A stretch of DNA of 11,229 nucleotides. Origin: Funneliformis mosseae. Taxonomy: Eukaryota > Glomeromycota > Glomeromycetes > Glomerales > Glomeraceae. Below the pieces are notes generated by a model. It saw only the letters and a program-made list of their open reading frames with translations. It was not told the DNA's origin and made no database searches. The stretch spans positions 1 to 11,229 of the forward strand of contig CAJVPP010003605.1 in assembly GCA_910592005.1 (NCBI GenBank), given 5' to 3'. Below are positions 1-9,209 of the stretch, piece after piece. Both the position numbers and the translations under genes were made by a program. Position 1 is the stretch's first letter. The number at the start of each line of letters is the position of its first letter.

Positions 1-428
1 GATATTTTTTCACGAAAAGGCAATATCCACCAATCAAATGCATTGATATACATGTAGTGCTGGTAACTGTTAAGTTATTCGTGAAGTTACGGTATAATTA
101 TTCTGCCCGGACTCTTATAACTTCCTTAAACTTTTTTATGCCTCAACATTTTATTCTTTATCCTTTTATTTTTACAATTTTTTTCCTATTATATCGTTCA
201 TCCTTTGAAAACTGGCGAATTATTTATATTTCTTTGATAAATTAAATCGTGCTGCGAACTTTCCCAAAGAATTGAATCGATAAACTTACCAAGGAGTTTT
301 GAAAAAAAAATTCGCTCAATACAATTTATATTATCCCAACCTTATTGTAATTGTGAATCCTTGATTTTCGATAATTTGAAATTATTTATAAAAAAAAAAT
401 AATAACTAAATTATAATGCATACATATA

Positions 429-458
429 TTTCCTTCTCTCTTTTTTTTTTTTTTTTTT
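429..458 (+). repeat. 30-base pyrimidine tract ending in 18 T
   Basis: An uninterrupted run of C and T ends in eighteen T and is followed directly by AG. It resembles a 3' splice acceptor, but the sequence after the AG soon meets stops in the frames I read and no upstream exon is apparent. Read on the minus strand it is a poly-A tract, which could mark the tail of an old retrotransposed copy; no such copy was recognised next to it. Confidence 0.5.
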
Positions 459-475
459 AGAACCTATTCATATTT

Positions 476-507
476 GTATACGCATAAAAATTCATAAAAA
501 CGTATAC
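476..507. repeat. Small inverted repeat, GTATACG / CGTATAC
   Basis: Two perfect 7-base arms (476-482 and 501-507) are separated by 18 bases. The similarity continues outward as TATTTG on the left and CAAATA on the right, with a short offset. It could form a weak hairpin or be the remnant of a palindromic element. No function is assigned. Confidence 0.4.
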
Positions 508-776
508 ATCACAAATATTTTAATGAAGAGTATGGTTATTTTCAAATCTCTATTGTCAATGCTATTGTTTATTTACAATACATATGTAAACAACCGTTTT
601 CACGAATGCAGCCAAATTTTATTTTGTGAAAATTTTCTTTATATAAGAGGAGGCACGAAATCGTATGTTTTAATTAAAAAGGTTTCCATGACATAAGCCA
701 GCCATATTAAGTTTTAATAATGAAATGGGAAATTAGGCAGATGATGCTCATCTAGCTCCTCTTCCGTAGAGGTTGG

Positions 777-914
777 AACCGGTTTGGTAATTGGATTTAA
801 ATTCGGTTTAAATTGCAACATAAAACCGGGTCCGAAAACGGGTTTAATAAAACCGGTTGATTGCGAAAATTCGAATTAATGAAACCGGTTAAATATATAA
901 CTTTTGAACCCGTT
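777..914. repeat. Cluster of AACCGG(TT)-type motifs
   Basis: Within about 140 bases the palindromic motif AACCGGTT and close variants occur at 777-785, 824-830, 837-845, 851-858 and 883-890, with a further variant (GAACCCGTT) at about 906-914. Related motifs recur at about 1182-1189, 1207-1214, 1227-1233 and 2688-2695. The motifs are GC-rich islands in very AT-rich DNA. They may be a degraded repeat element or a cluster of protein-binding sites. No protein-coding mobile element accompanies them. Confidence 0.5.
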
Positions 915-2986
915 AATTTATCACCAGAATTATGATTTATTGTGCAATCTAAGATTAATTTTTTTTTTTTTAAAAAAAATTTTTATATAATGAAAATTAA
1001 AATTTTGAATTTGTACATTTTTGACACTATTCTTTCGTTGTATTATATTCAAATTTAATCAATACTTCAGCAATTTGATATTACATCCTTTAAAGTGGTG
1101 GAATGTAAACAAAAGCTGTTTTTATATGTTATCTCGTAATTACCTCCGGATTTAATAATGTTTATTTTTAATTTTTTTAAATCCGGTCTCAATTAAAAAG
1201 TGTTTAAAATCGGTTTGTGAAAATAAAACCGGTACAAGATTGATTCAAAAATTTGTGATGACCTATGGTTATCAAAAGTATTCACGGATCCAAAATGGAA
1301 AATTAACTCATAACGTCCTATGAATGAAGAGTGAATCGTGTTTGTGAAGTCATAAAGTTTTAGTCCCCATATCTACTATCTCCATCTACGAAACATGCGT
1401 TGAATGTTTTTTCGGTTTCGACCAGACATCCGCCAATGAAGCACGTATTTTAATGTATATTTTTTTTTTTGTATCCTCCTACCGACATTAATTTCGACGT
1501 TTATCGCAGTTGAGAATTACGTGTTAAAATTTTACAACAATTATATGGCTCAAAATAAATCTCAAGGATCGTTAAAAAAAAAAAATAACCTAGAAATAAC
1601 GATCAAAAATCTGCAAGTTAAACCTCCTGTGAACTGAAATGTAATAAAGTGAGGCGTTGAAATTTTTATTAATAGTTCTGATCTCATCGCCGCAACTCCG
1701 CAAAGGTCTCATTCTCATCAAAGCACGGTTCACAAAATTTGAACAAACATCTTACAATATAGTGAATAATTCGCAAACCTTAAGAATATTAATTTCTCAG
1801 ACCTCAACTTCATTATGAAAAATATTTCTTCGTAGAGAAACTACAGTGTGCACGGAATAACACTTAAAAGTACAAAAAACCTCAGACTTTGGAAAGTATT
1901 TTAGATTTGATATACGAGTGTACGATTGATTTATATTATTCCCAACAGAATTTAAAAACAATGAATGAAACAAACATTTGATTTTCTTTTTTAAAGAAAA
2001 CAGTTGGTCTCATGGATCCGTGATGTGATTTAATAGCAAACCACCTAAGATATTAAGATACATTTAAAAGTAGTTTATTTATTATAATCCAACAAATTTC
2101 TGTTTCAAATCAGCTAATTAATTACAAAAATCTAGGACGTTTTTGATCCTACAGTGTGAAAAAGAAATACTGTATTGCACAAATTTTATAACATTCAAGA
2201 AAGAGAATTCTAAAAATTTTTTATTATCAATAAATGTCTCTAAAAACCAACCATTAACAAGATATAATGATCAGGATGATTGGAACATCTAAACAATTGA
2301 TGAAGATATATTTTTTTAAATTTTATTTTTTGATTGCATAACGATAATGCGTCTTGAAGAAATGAGTAATTAAAAAGGCTACGACGTAACCATTATTAAA
2401 AAAGTATACTAACGTACAAAAGATGTGAAAATAATTATTTTATATAACAAGGTTACTTTTTCTAAGCATTTAACTCTTTTTATTTAATCAGGGAATAATT
2501 TTATCATTTTTTTTTGTTCTCTGTCCTAAGTTCGTTAATTAAGCTTTCTATAAAATAACAATATATTGATTATTGTAAAAATTTTTTTTGATATAATAAC
2601 TAGTTGAATATCTGAATAGGTTAACTCTTTTTTAATAATTCTCCCTGGTAACGGTCTATCTTTGGACGGTTCAAACCAGACCATAAGACCGGTTTCGTAA
2701 ATAAAGAAACTTGTTGATTAAATTTTAATTTAGAATTTATTTTTTTTTTAAGATTTACCAGAATACACTATCCATGTAAAGGAATTTAATGGCCTTTCAT
2801 AATATTTAATAATGAAAGTATTGTTCCAGCCATGCAATTTGCAGATCTGTTCTATTTAGAAATATTTCCGATAAAATTTTCGAATACGATTTCCTCTTAA
2901 ATTTATAAGTTACTTTATCCTAATTTTTAAATATTTGGCTTTATAAAGAAAAAAATAATTTGTTAAATTTCTTTAAAATTTTAATT

Positions 2987-5821
2987 ATGTCAAAAACAAA
3001 ATCTGAATATGATTACATTTTAGAGATAATTAATCCGACAGATAATATTAACACTCAAATTGATAAATTATTCATACTATTGATTAAAACACAAGATGAA
3101 GGTAAAAATTTTAAAGAAACGAAGCATTTTATTAATAAATGCATTACTCTTTCAACACAATCAAACATCGTTATTTTTAATTGGCTTAAATTCAATCAAA
3201 ATGAATCAAAATATGTCTTCTTTCTTGGCATTTATTATTATTATAATATGCTTAAATTAGAAGATAAAGACAATAATAATAAAGGATTTATATGCTTCCA
3301 AAAATCAGCAATTGATTACCCTATTGCGCAATTATATCTAGGAAGATGCTATATAAAGGGATTTGGAATTGAAGTTAACAATAAATTAGCACTTTATTGG
3401 TTTCAAAAAGCAGTAGAAAATGGAAATATTAGTGCACAATTCCACCTTGCACTCTCAAATGATTATGGTAAAGGAACAGTAAAAAATTTAGAAAAGGCCT
3501 TTTATTGGTATCAACAAGCTATTAAAGATGGAAATACAAATGCACAGATTTTTCTTGCAAATTTATATTATAAAGGTGAAGGAATAGAAAAGGATTTAGA
3601 CAAAGCCTTTTATTGGTATCAAAAAGCTGCTGAAAATAATGACGCTAATGCACAATTTAATCTTGCACTTTTATATGATTATGGTAAAGGAACAGTAATA
3701 AATTTAGAAAAGGCCTTTTATTGGTATCAAAAGGCTGCTAAAAATGAACAAAGTAATGCGCAATTTAATCTTGCAAATTTATATCATAAAGGTGAAAAAA
3801 TAGAAAAGAATTTAGAAAAGGCCTTTTATTGGTACCATAAAGCTGCTAAAAATAATGATACAAATGCACAATTAAATCTTACATATTTATATTATGAAGG
3901 TAAAGGAACAGTAAAAAATTTAAAAAAGGCCTTTTATTGGTGTCAAAAAGCTGCTGAAAATAATAATGCAAACGCACAAAATAATCTAGCAAAATTATAC
4001 AAAAATGGTAGAGGAATAGAAACAAATTTTAAAAAAGTCATTTATTGGTATCAAAAAGCTGCAGAAAATGATCAAATAAATGCTCAATTTAATCTTGCGA
4101 ATTTATATTATTTTGGTAAAGGAATAGAAAAAAAATTTGAAAAGGCTTTTTATTGGTATCAAAAAGCTGCTGTAAATGGACAAATTAATGCTCAATATAA
4201 TCTTGCTTATTTATATGATTTTGGTGAGGGAATAGAAAAAAATTTAGAAAATGCCTTTTATTGGTATAAAAAAGCTGCAGAATATGGACAAATTAATGCT
4301 CAATTTAATCTTGCAAATTCATATTATTTAGGTGAAGGAACAAAAAAGAATTTTGAAAAGGCCTTTTATTGGTATCAAAAAGCTGCCGAAAATGATCACG
4401 CAGATGCACAATTTAATCTTGCAGATTCGTATTATAATGGTAAAGGAATAGAAAAAAATTTAAAAATGACTATTTATTGGTATCAAAAAGTTGTAAAGAA
4501 TAAAAATATAAAACAAGATTTTTACGAAATTAATAAAATTTCGTCAATAAAAGGATTTATAATAGAACCAGAAAATGATATTTATAATAAATGTAATAAT
4601 TGTTTTAAAAAAAGAAGATCATTAAAAGAATACCATAAAATTTGTATAATTTGTTATCAATCCAATTTATTGTATAAGCCGAGTGGTAACAAAAATGTTG
4701 ATGAATTTATTAAATACACACAAATCAATTTTATACAAGAATCTAGCAGAATGAAGTTTATTCCTTATAATCAATTTAATAATATAGAAAAAGTTGGCGA
4801 AGGAGGATTTAGTGAAGTTTATAAAGCTATTTGGAAAAATGGTCCACCATATTTGAATGAAGAAAAAGAAGATTTTGAATATACTGATTCTAATATATTA
4901 GTTGCTTTAAAGCAACTTAATAAATCGAAAAATATTACTTCTAAGGAATTAAATGAGGTATATTATTTATTATTATATTTTAATCATAATCATATGATAT
5001 ATAATATTTATATTAACATTTAAAATCATCATTTAAATTTAGCTAATAATGATATATAATGCCGATTTAAATGAGGGATTTATAAATTCGTTATTTTGTT
5101 TAAACAGATATTATGGAATTACACAAAATCCTGATACAGAAGATTTTGTAATAATTATGAAATATTATAAATATGATTTAAAACATTATATTACTGAAAA
5201 CTTTTATAATCTTGAATGGAACCAAAAATTAAGAATATTACAACAAATTATCTATGCACTTGAAAAAATTCATAATCAAGGAATTATTCATCGAGATTTT
5301 CATAGTGGAAATATTCTTTGTGAAAATAAATATGATAATATGATATTGTAATAAGTGATTTGGGAATTAGTAAATTATCAACTGAAATATCGGATAATGA
5401 TAATAATTATTATGGAATTATTCCTTATATTGCTCCAGAAATTTTTCAAAGAAAAAAATATTCCGAGTCTTCAGATATATATAGTTTTGGTATGATTATG
5501 TGGGAATTAATGACAGGTAGAAGACCTTTTTGGGATCGAGATTATGATACATCTCTTATTATTGAAATTTGTGATGGTTTGCGCCCTCCTATTAATACAA
5601 CTACACCTGAAGGCTATAGCAAAATAATGCAAGAATGTTGGCATTCTGATCCGAGTAAACGACCAACTGCAACTGAGATTAATATCATTATTGAAAAAAT
5701 TATTTTACTTGAAGAAAGGATTCCAACTATAATTAGAAAATCATTGGATACTGGACCTATACTAACAAATAATCTATTTACAAGATCTACAAATTCAAAA
5801 AGTGAAAGAATTTTTGGTTAG
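2987..5821 (+). CDS. Sel1-repeat protein kinase (TKL-like), two exons, with an apparent frameshift
   Basis: The start is the ATG at 2987; the same frame is open a little further upstream but only from a TTG. In order the product has: a helical N-terminus (residues 1-73); a degenerate Sel1-like unit (about 74-111); eleven Sel1 repeats (112-507); a linker with C536xxC539 and C553xxC556; and a kinase domain from about 597. Kinase features are a glycine loop G604-E-G-G, lysine K642 (VALK), and catalytic loop H740-R-D-F-H-S-G-N747. After a frame break come DLG, APE and the WHSDPSKRP-type end. Exon 1 is 2987-4957 and exon 2 starts at 5043. As written, translation stops at TAA 5349-5351 (759 residues). 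With the break bridged, about 916 residues would be made, ending at TAG 5819-5821. Sel1 repeats bind proteins. The kinase is expected to be a cytosolic Ser/Thr or dual-specificity signalling enzyme; substrate unknown. It may be a recent pseudogene or carry a sequence error. Confidence 0.85.
3320..4507 (+). repeat. Eleven tandem Sel1 repeats, 108 bp (36 residues) each
   Basis: Every unit is exactly 36 residues with no insertion or deletion, giving 11 x 108 = 1188 bases and residues 112-507. The consensus has NAQFNLA near the start, LYY.G.GIEKN in the middle and KAFYWYQKAAEN at the end, which is the classic Sel1-like (TPR-related) helix-turn-helix. The helix B sequence is strongly conserved at DNA level: AAGGCCTTTTATTGGTA recurs nearly verbatim in many units. 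Units 2, 4 and 6 carry GTV in the loop, whereas 3, 5 and 7-9 carry GIE, so the array partly grew as 72-residue pairs. The array should form a superhelical protein-binding scaffold in front of the kinase. Confidence 0.93.
4592..4654 (+). other. CxxC...CxxC zinc-ribbon-like linker
   Basis: Residues C536-N-N-C539 and C553-I-I-C556 are separated by 13 residues, many of them basic. They lie between the last Sel1 repeat and the kinase domain and are followed by an SGN..VDEFI segment. From my memory of Rhizophagus kinases, a CxxC/CxxC knuckle followed by an SGN...(I/V)D.FI segment is a common feature N-terminal to the kinase domain. Zinc binding is inferred from cysteine spacing alone. Confidence 0.6.
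4958..5042 (+). other. 85-nt intron in the kinase gene
   Basis: The donor is GAG|GTATAT at 4957/4958 and the acceptor TTTAG| ends at 5042, with a TTAAC branch-point-like string at about 5013-5017. Exon 1 ends on a complete codon (E657). Exon 2 resumes in phase 0 and reads LIMIYNADLNEG, open until 5348. If retained, the intron would bring in a stop (5021-5023) and shift the frame. Removal joins the N-lobe lysine region to helix C, as expected for a kinase. Confidence 0.82.
5346..5350 (+). pseudogene. Reading-frame break between catalytic loop and DLG motif
   Basis: Exon 2 runs ...YDNMIL and meets TAA at 5349-5351. The next kinase segment, VISDLGISKLS, is open from 5348 in another frame and stays open for 157 codons to 5818. 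The two frames overlap by one base, as if one base (for example a second G in TTGGTA) had been lost, or two bases gained. There is no room for an intron here. Causes could be a base-calling or assembly error, a very young disabling mutation, or translational frameshifting. The long intact downstream frame argues that any disabling event is recent. Confidence 0.8.
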
Positions 5822-7165
5822 TATTTATATTATATAATTATATTTATCTTATTTTTAATTACTAAATTAACATATTGCATATATATTTTGTATGTATATT
5901 TATAAAAAGGTAAAAGAAAATATGACGAAAACCTGATTAATAGAAATAATGGTATGATATTCTGCAACGCGCGAAAAAAAAGAGAAAATTTAGTTAACAA
6001 TTAAATTAAGCTTAAATTGTTCTTAAAAAAAACGTTACGTTATTAGATAAAAATACTAAAAAAATCAAATTCAATGAGATCAATTCTAATAAAAAATCTA
6101 ACAAATATAGTAAGTAGGAAAAAGATTTCAGTATAATTAAAATTATTGCTAATTTTTTCTATTAAACACAACTAATTGGTATTTGTAATATATAGATTAT
6201 GTTACCAAAGCATTAGAATTTGATATTAATTAAATGGAATACTTAATTCTTATAAAATATACTAACGTTACTGTATTTCAAAAATTTAGAACCTGTTCGG
6301 AACAATTAATCAAAATTTATGATAATAAATAAATTAGTTTTATTTTTATAAAATTTTTTTTTCTTCGAGGTCTTCAAAGTTTAATATGTTCTTTCCGATT
6401 TCATTCACCACATACATCATTAGATGAAATATCCTTAAAATTGCAAATACGGTAAAAACGGTGGATATAGATTTACATTTGAAATAATCTACTACTCAGC
6501 TTTAAATGAACTTAGTATATTAATGCGAGATATTTCATTTTTCAATTTCAAAAGTTCAAATCAAAAATCAAAAAAAAAGAAAAAAAAAAGACCACGAGAT
6601 ATCGAAAGTACTAATTGCACAAAGCAATTATTTGTCAATAAATGATTTAATTACTGAAATTGTTGTAGCTTTTAAATATATCAACATGGAAATTTATGCT
6701 ATACTGTATTTTTTTGTTAATTTTAAATTTAGATTTGAGCAAGCATAAAAAAGAATTATTTTTTATAGGGAATTGTATTTTACGCATCACGTGTACTTTG
6801 CTCTAAAATTGAATTTCGGACGGAGTTAAATTCATCTGCTAAAAAAATCTTTATTCGGTTAAAAACTAACCGTCCGTATCTCTAAAATGACACACGGAAT
6901 AAAGTAAATTAATTTTATTTCTTATTACAAATTTTATTGCATCATCTTTTATTTTCTTCATAAGACTAATATAAATGACATCTGATACAGAAAATTTTCT
7001 AAAATTTCATTATTCCTAATTCATTAAATCATATTGTTTTACTAGAACGATTTTTATCATTCTTCATCAAAATACACATTGCTTTAGAATATAAAAAAAA
7101 AATGTTGCTGCGCTTTTCATCTATTATAATAATCATGGGGGACCCAAATACTAGCTATAATAAAA
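5822..7165. other. Convergent intergenic spacer
   Basis: These 1.34 kb separate the 3' ends of the two genes. No ORF with coding character was seen on either strand. On the minus strand, AATAAA-type hexamers occur at about 6948-6953, 6933-6938 and 6914-6919, some 210-250 bases past the stop of the helicase-family gene; they may be its polyadenylation signals. No clear AATAAA lies within 100 bases after the kinase stop. A hairpin-forming stretch lies at 6817-6876 and a weak AT-rich inverted repeat at 5996-6021. Confidence 0.6.
6817..6876. repeat. Nested or competing inverted repeats
   Basis: CGGACGG at 6817-6823 pairs with CCGTCCG at 6870-6876, with further A/T pairs inside after one bulge. 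A second, perfect 6-bp stem with a 5-base loop (CGGTTA at 6856-6861, TAACCG at 6867-6872) shares bases with the first, so only one of the two can form at a time. It could be a remnant of a small inverted-repeat element or a 3' transcript structure. No function is assigned. Confidence 0.4.
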
Positions 7166-9209
7166 TTAACTTTCAAATTGGCCCGGAATTCTGGTAGAGG
7201 AAGATATTTTTCGAAGGGACGAACGGAAATCCTCAATAGAATTGTAAGTAAAGCTTTTGACACCAAACTTTTCGAAGCAAGCAAATTTCGATATGCTTAT
7301 ATTATTGTGGTGAACGATAATTAAGGAATCATAACGTTCCTCCCTGAGATCTCTATAAAGTATTTCCACAAGTCTTACAAAATTGGTTTCTTCTAGGTAT
7401 TTCTGGATTTTTGTAGAATAGATTTTGTTTTTGCTAAAAGTTTGCTTAAAAAGATAAAGGATCTCCTGTACAAAATTGGATTCATTTAGACCGATAAGAA
7501 CCAAAAGCCGTATCAGTCGAAGGATAATTGTCAAGTAAATCTTCTGCTTAGAAAACAACAGATCAAGAAGATTTCGAACTTGATCGATGGAATTATTGAT
7601 AGCAAACAGATAGTTCTTTCTGCTGTAAGTATATCGATCAGGAATGAGCGGTTTCGCGGTAAATGCGTCTAAGTAATCAGTCAAAAAACTTCGAGGAAGA
7701 CAAATATCGCAATGCACTTGTCCAACTGCGAAAATTAAAGACGTTGTAAATTCCATGAGAGATGTAAGATCTCCAAGAGCATCGGATGAAGTCAGATTGA
7801 TTTGTTCAATATTTTTTATGGCATAATTAATAAACGTCCTTGAGCTTATGATCGCGGGTATCACTTTATTAGTATAAAGAAATAAAAAAAATTGCGAAAG
7901 ACTTCTTCCAACTGGAATTGCTTGATAATTTCCACAGTAATATTCAAAACCCACGGCTAAGTCATTAGGATGCGAAAGTAATTTTGTTTTCGACATCTCC
8001 CGATTAAACTCATCAATGACCGTTTTGTCTTGCAGTTGCTGTATAACATACATACATTTTAATAAAATTTCAAAGTCGCTAGCATTTTTTGACTCATTAA
8101 ATAACCATGTCTTGTATGCTGCATTAATATGAGCATCACGAATGTGAATGGGAGGTTTGGTAAGAGCGATGTAAGTAACTTCTGGGCAGCTTATATGTGG
8201 TGATTGATAGCACATATGACATTTAACCAGATTCTCAGCCCACCAATTTTGTGAAGCAAGGAATTCTTTACTTTCTTCACTAAGATGCCCATAATGGCAT
8301 AACACATCCAACTGTCGCACTACAGTATATTGGAGTCTTGCCAGTTTCAGGCGTTGGAGCAGAAATGGTGATGACGAATCCTGACTGTAAACTACATCCG
8401 GATTACCCCTCCCAACCTGATCGACTTTCGAAATAAGCTCGCAGATATATCTAATAAGGAATTGTGAAATTTTCTGATGCACAACATCAAAGTCATAAAA
8501 CTTCCCACAATCCGTAATTGATTCTTCATTTTCTTTATTTTTATGCTTGATATCCATAAGAAAATAAAGAGGGTTGTAAGTAAAAAGGTTCAGTCCCCGA
8601 GAGTTTTTTATTTTGTTTTCAAAACATAAAAAAATATCCTCGAATTCTTTCGAGATTTTTGAAATATCGTCATTATTTTGTGGGGTTATATAAGGAAAGA
8701 CTAATTTACAGAGTCTCAGCAAGCATTGTAACCGTTCATTCCAATACTTGATATTCATATCAGGTGGTGAGGGAATTTGAAGCCACATGAATACTGCAAA
8801 AAACTCGCTGATAAACTCTTCATGATTCATGAAATACTGTCCGCACTCGTGTACTTGATCGAGATCCTCATTTAAATAAGAATCATATAAATGAGTCTCT
8901 TCCATCAGAAATTTCGATAGTTTAGATTGAATTATAACTTTTGAGATAGCCTTGGCCGCTTTGGTTTGGAGTCTACATAATTCACGCAGGGAACTTGAGC
9001 TTGTGTAGCCTATAATTAACGCTTTCAGTACATTAACTCTGCAAAGGCGTACTAGATATTGCGACGCATCTATTGCATTCTCATAATTATCAACCGAACG
9101 GTTCAGCATGTCGGCAGCCTCTTCGAATTCATTATGCGAAATAAGTTTCTCTGCTTCTTTGCGAAAGAGGAGATCGAGTTGACGAACCGTTTTATCGTCG
9201 ATGTCTTGT
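7166..9209 (-). CDS. Terminal exon: third repeat copy plus C-terminal domain
   Basis: The acceptor AAGGCACAG| precedes 9209 and the exon runs 680 codons to TAA at 7168-7166. Its first ~115 residues (QDIDDKTVRQ..., EAEKLISHNEFEEAADML, ...YDSYLNEDLD) are the third homologous module. Instead of ending in DLIQR it reads on into a unique, mostly helical domain. That domain includes HISCPEVTYIAL, a CHMC pair, SLMEFTTSLIFAVGQVHCDI, LRLIRLLVLIGLNE and a C-terminal IPGQFES. The unique part matches, by memory, the conserved C-terminus of Glomeromycotina TRANK1-like proteins; its function is unknown. It is visibly richer in G+C than the kinase gene. Confidence 0.85.

Larger units (their letters stand above)
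1..2986. other. AT-rich intergenic region upstream of the kinase gene
   Basis: This stretch of about 3 kb has no reading frame with coding character. The longest open stretch (57-245) begins at GTG and gives a hydrophobic, low-complexity peptide. It contains many A/T homopolymers, a pyrimidine tract (429-458), a small inverted repeat (476-507), AACCGG-type motifs (777-914, about 1227 and about 2688) and two less AT-rich patches (about 1348-1489 and 1676-1740). A TATA-like string lies at about 2940-2948, roughly 40 bases before the kinase ATG, but in DNA this AT-rich it is weak promoter evidence. No tRNA, rRNA or intact transposase was seen. Confidence 0.7.
4775..5701 (+). other. Protein kinase domain, split by an intron and a frame break
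   Basis: The N-lobe lies in exon 1: glycine-rich loop at about 4796-4810, and the VALK lysine at 4910-4912. Exon 2 carries helix C, the hinge region (after FVIIMKYYKYDL) and the catalytic loop HRDFHSGN at 5289-5312. DLG at 5357-5365 stands in place of DFG. The APE motif is at 5432-5440, followed by SDIYSFGMIMWEL and the conserved arginine of the DPSKRP end. Every catalytic residue I looked for is present, so the sequence is that of an active kinase apart from the change of reading frame near 5348. HRDxHxxN together with SFGxxxWEL places it with TKL-like kinases. Confidence 0.85.

Noticed and set aside
57..245. Open frame of about 62 codons on the plus strand
   Set aside because: It begins at GTG rather than ATG, the peptide is low-complexity and Phe/Leu/Ile-rich as random AT-rich DNA gives, and no domain is recognisable.
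429..460. Pyrimidine tract plus AG as a splice acceptor
   Set aside because: A frame read after the AG reaches a stop within nine codons and no candidate upstream exon or donor is evident.
1282..2023. 11-bp inverted repeat TCACGGATCCA / TGGATCCGTGA, considered as ends of a mobile element
   Set aside because: Its core GGATCC is self-palindromic, so only five further bases are informative. The flanks show no target-site duplication and the arms are not extended.
2669..2683. GGTTCAAACC string resembling a tRNA B box
   Set aside because: The flanks cannot form a T-arm stem, and no A box or acceptor stem was found upstream.
3320..4507. Regular 108-bp repeats considered as a CRISPR-like or satellite array
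   Set aside because: The units are fully explained as in-frame Sel1 repeats with protein-level conservation, in a eukaryotic gene.
5996..6021. AACAATT / AATTGTT inverted repeat
   Set aside because: Seven AT-rich bases per arm with a 12-base loop are expected by chance in such AT-rich DNA.
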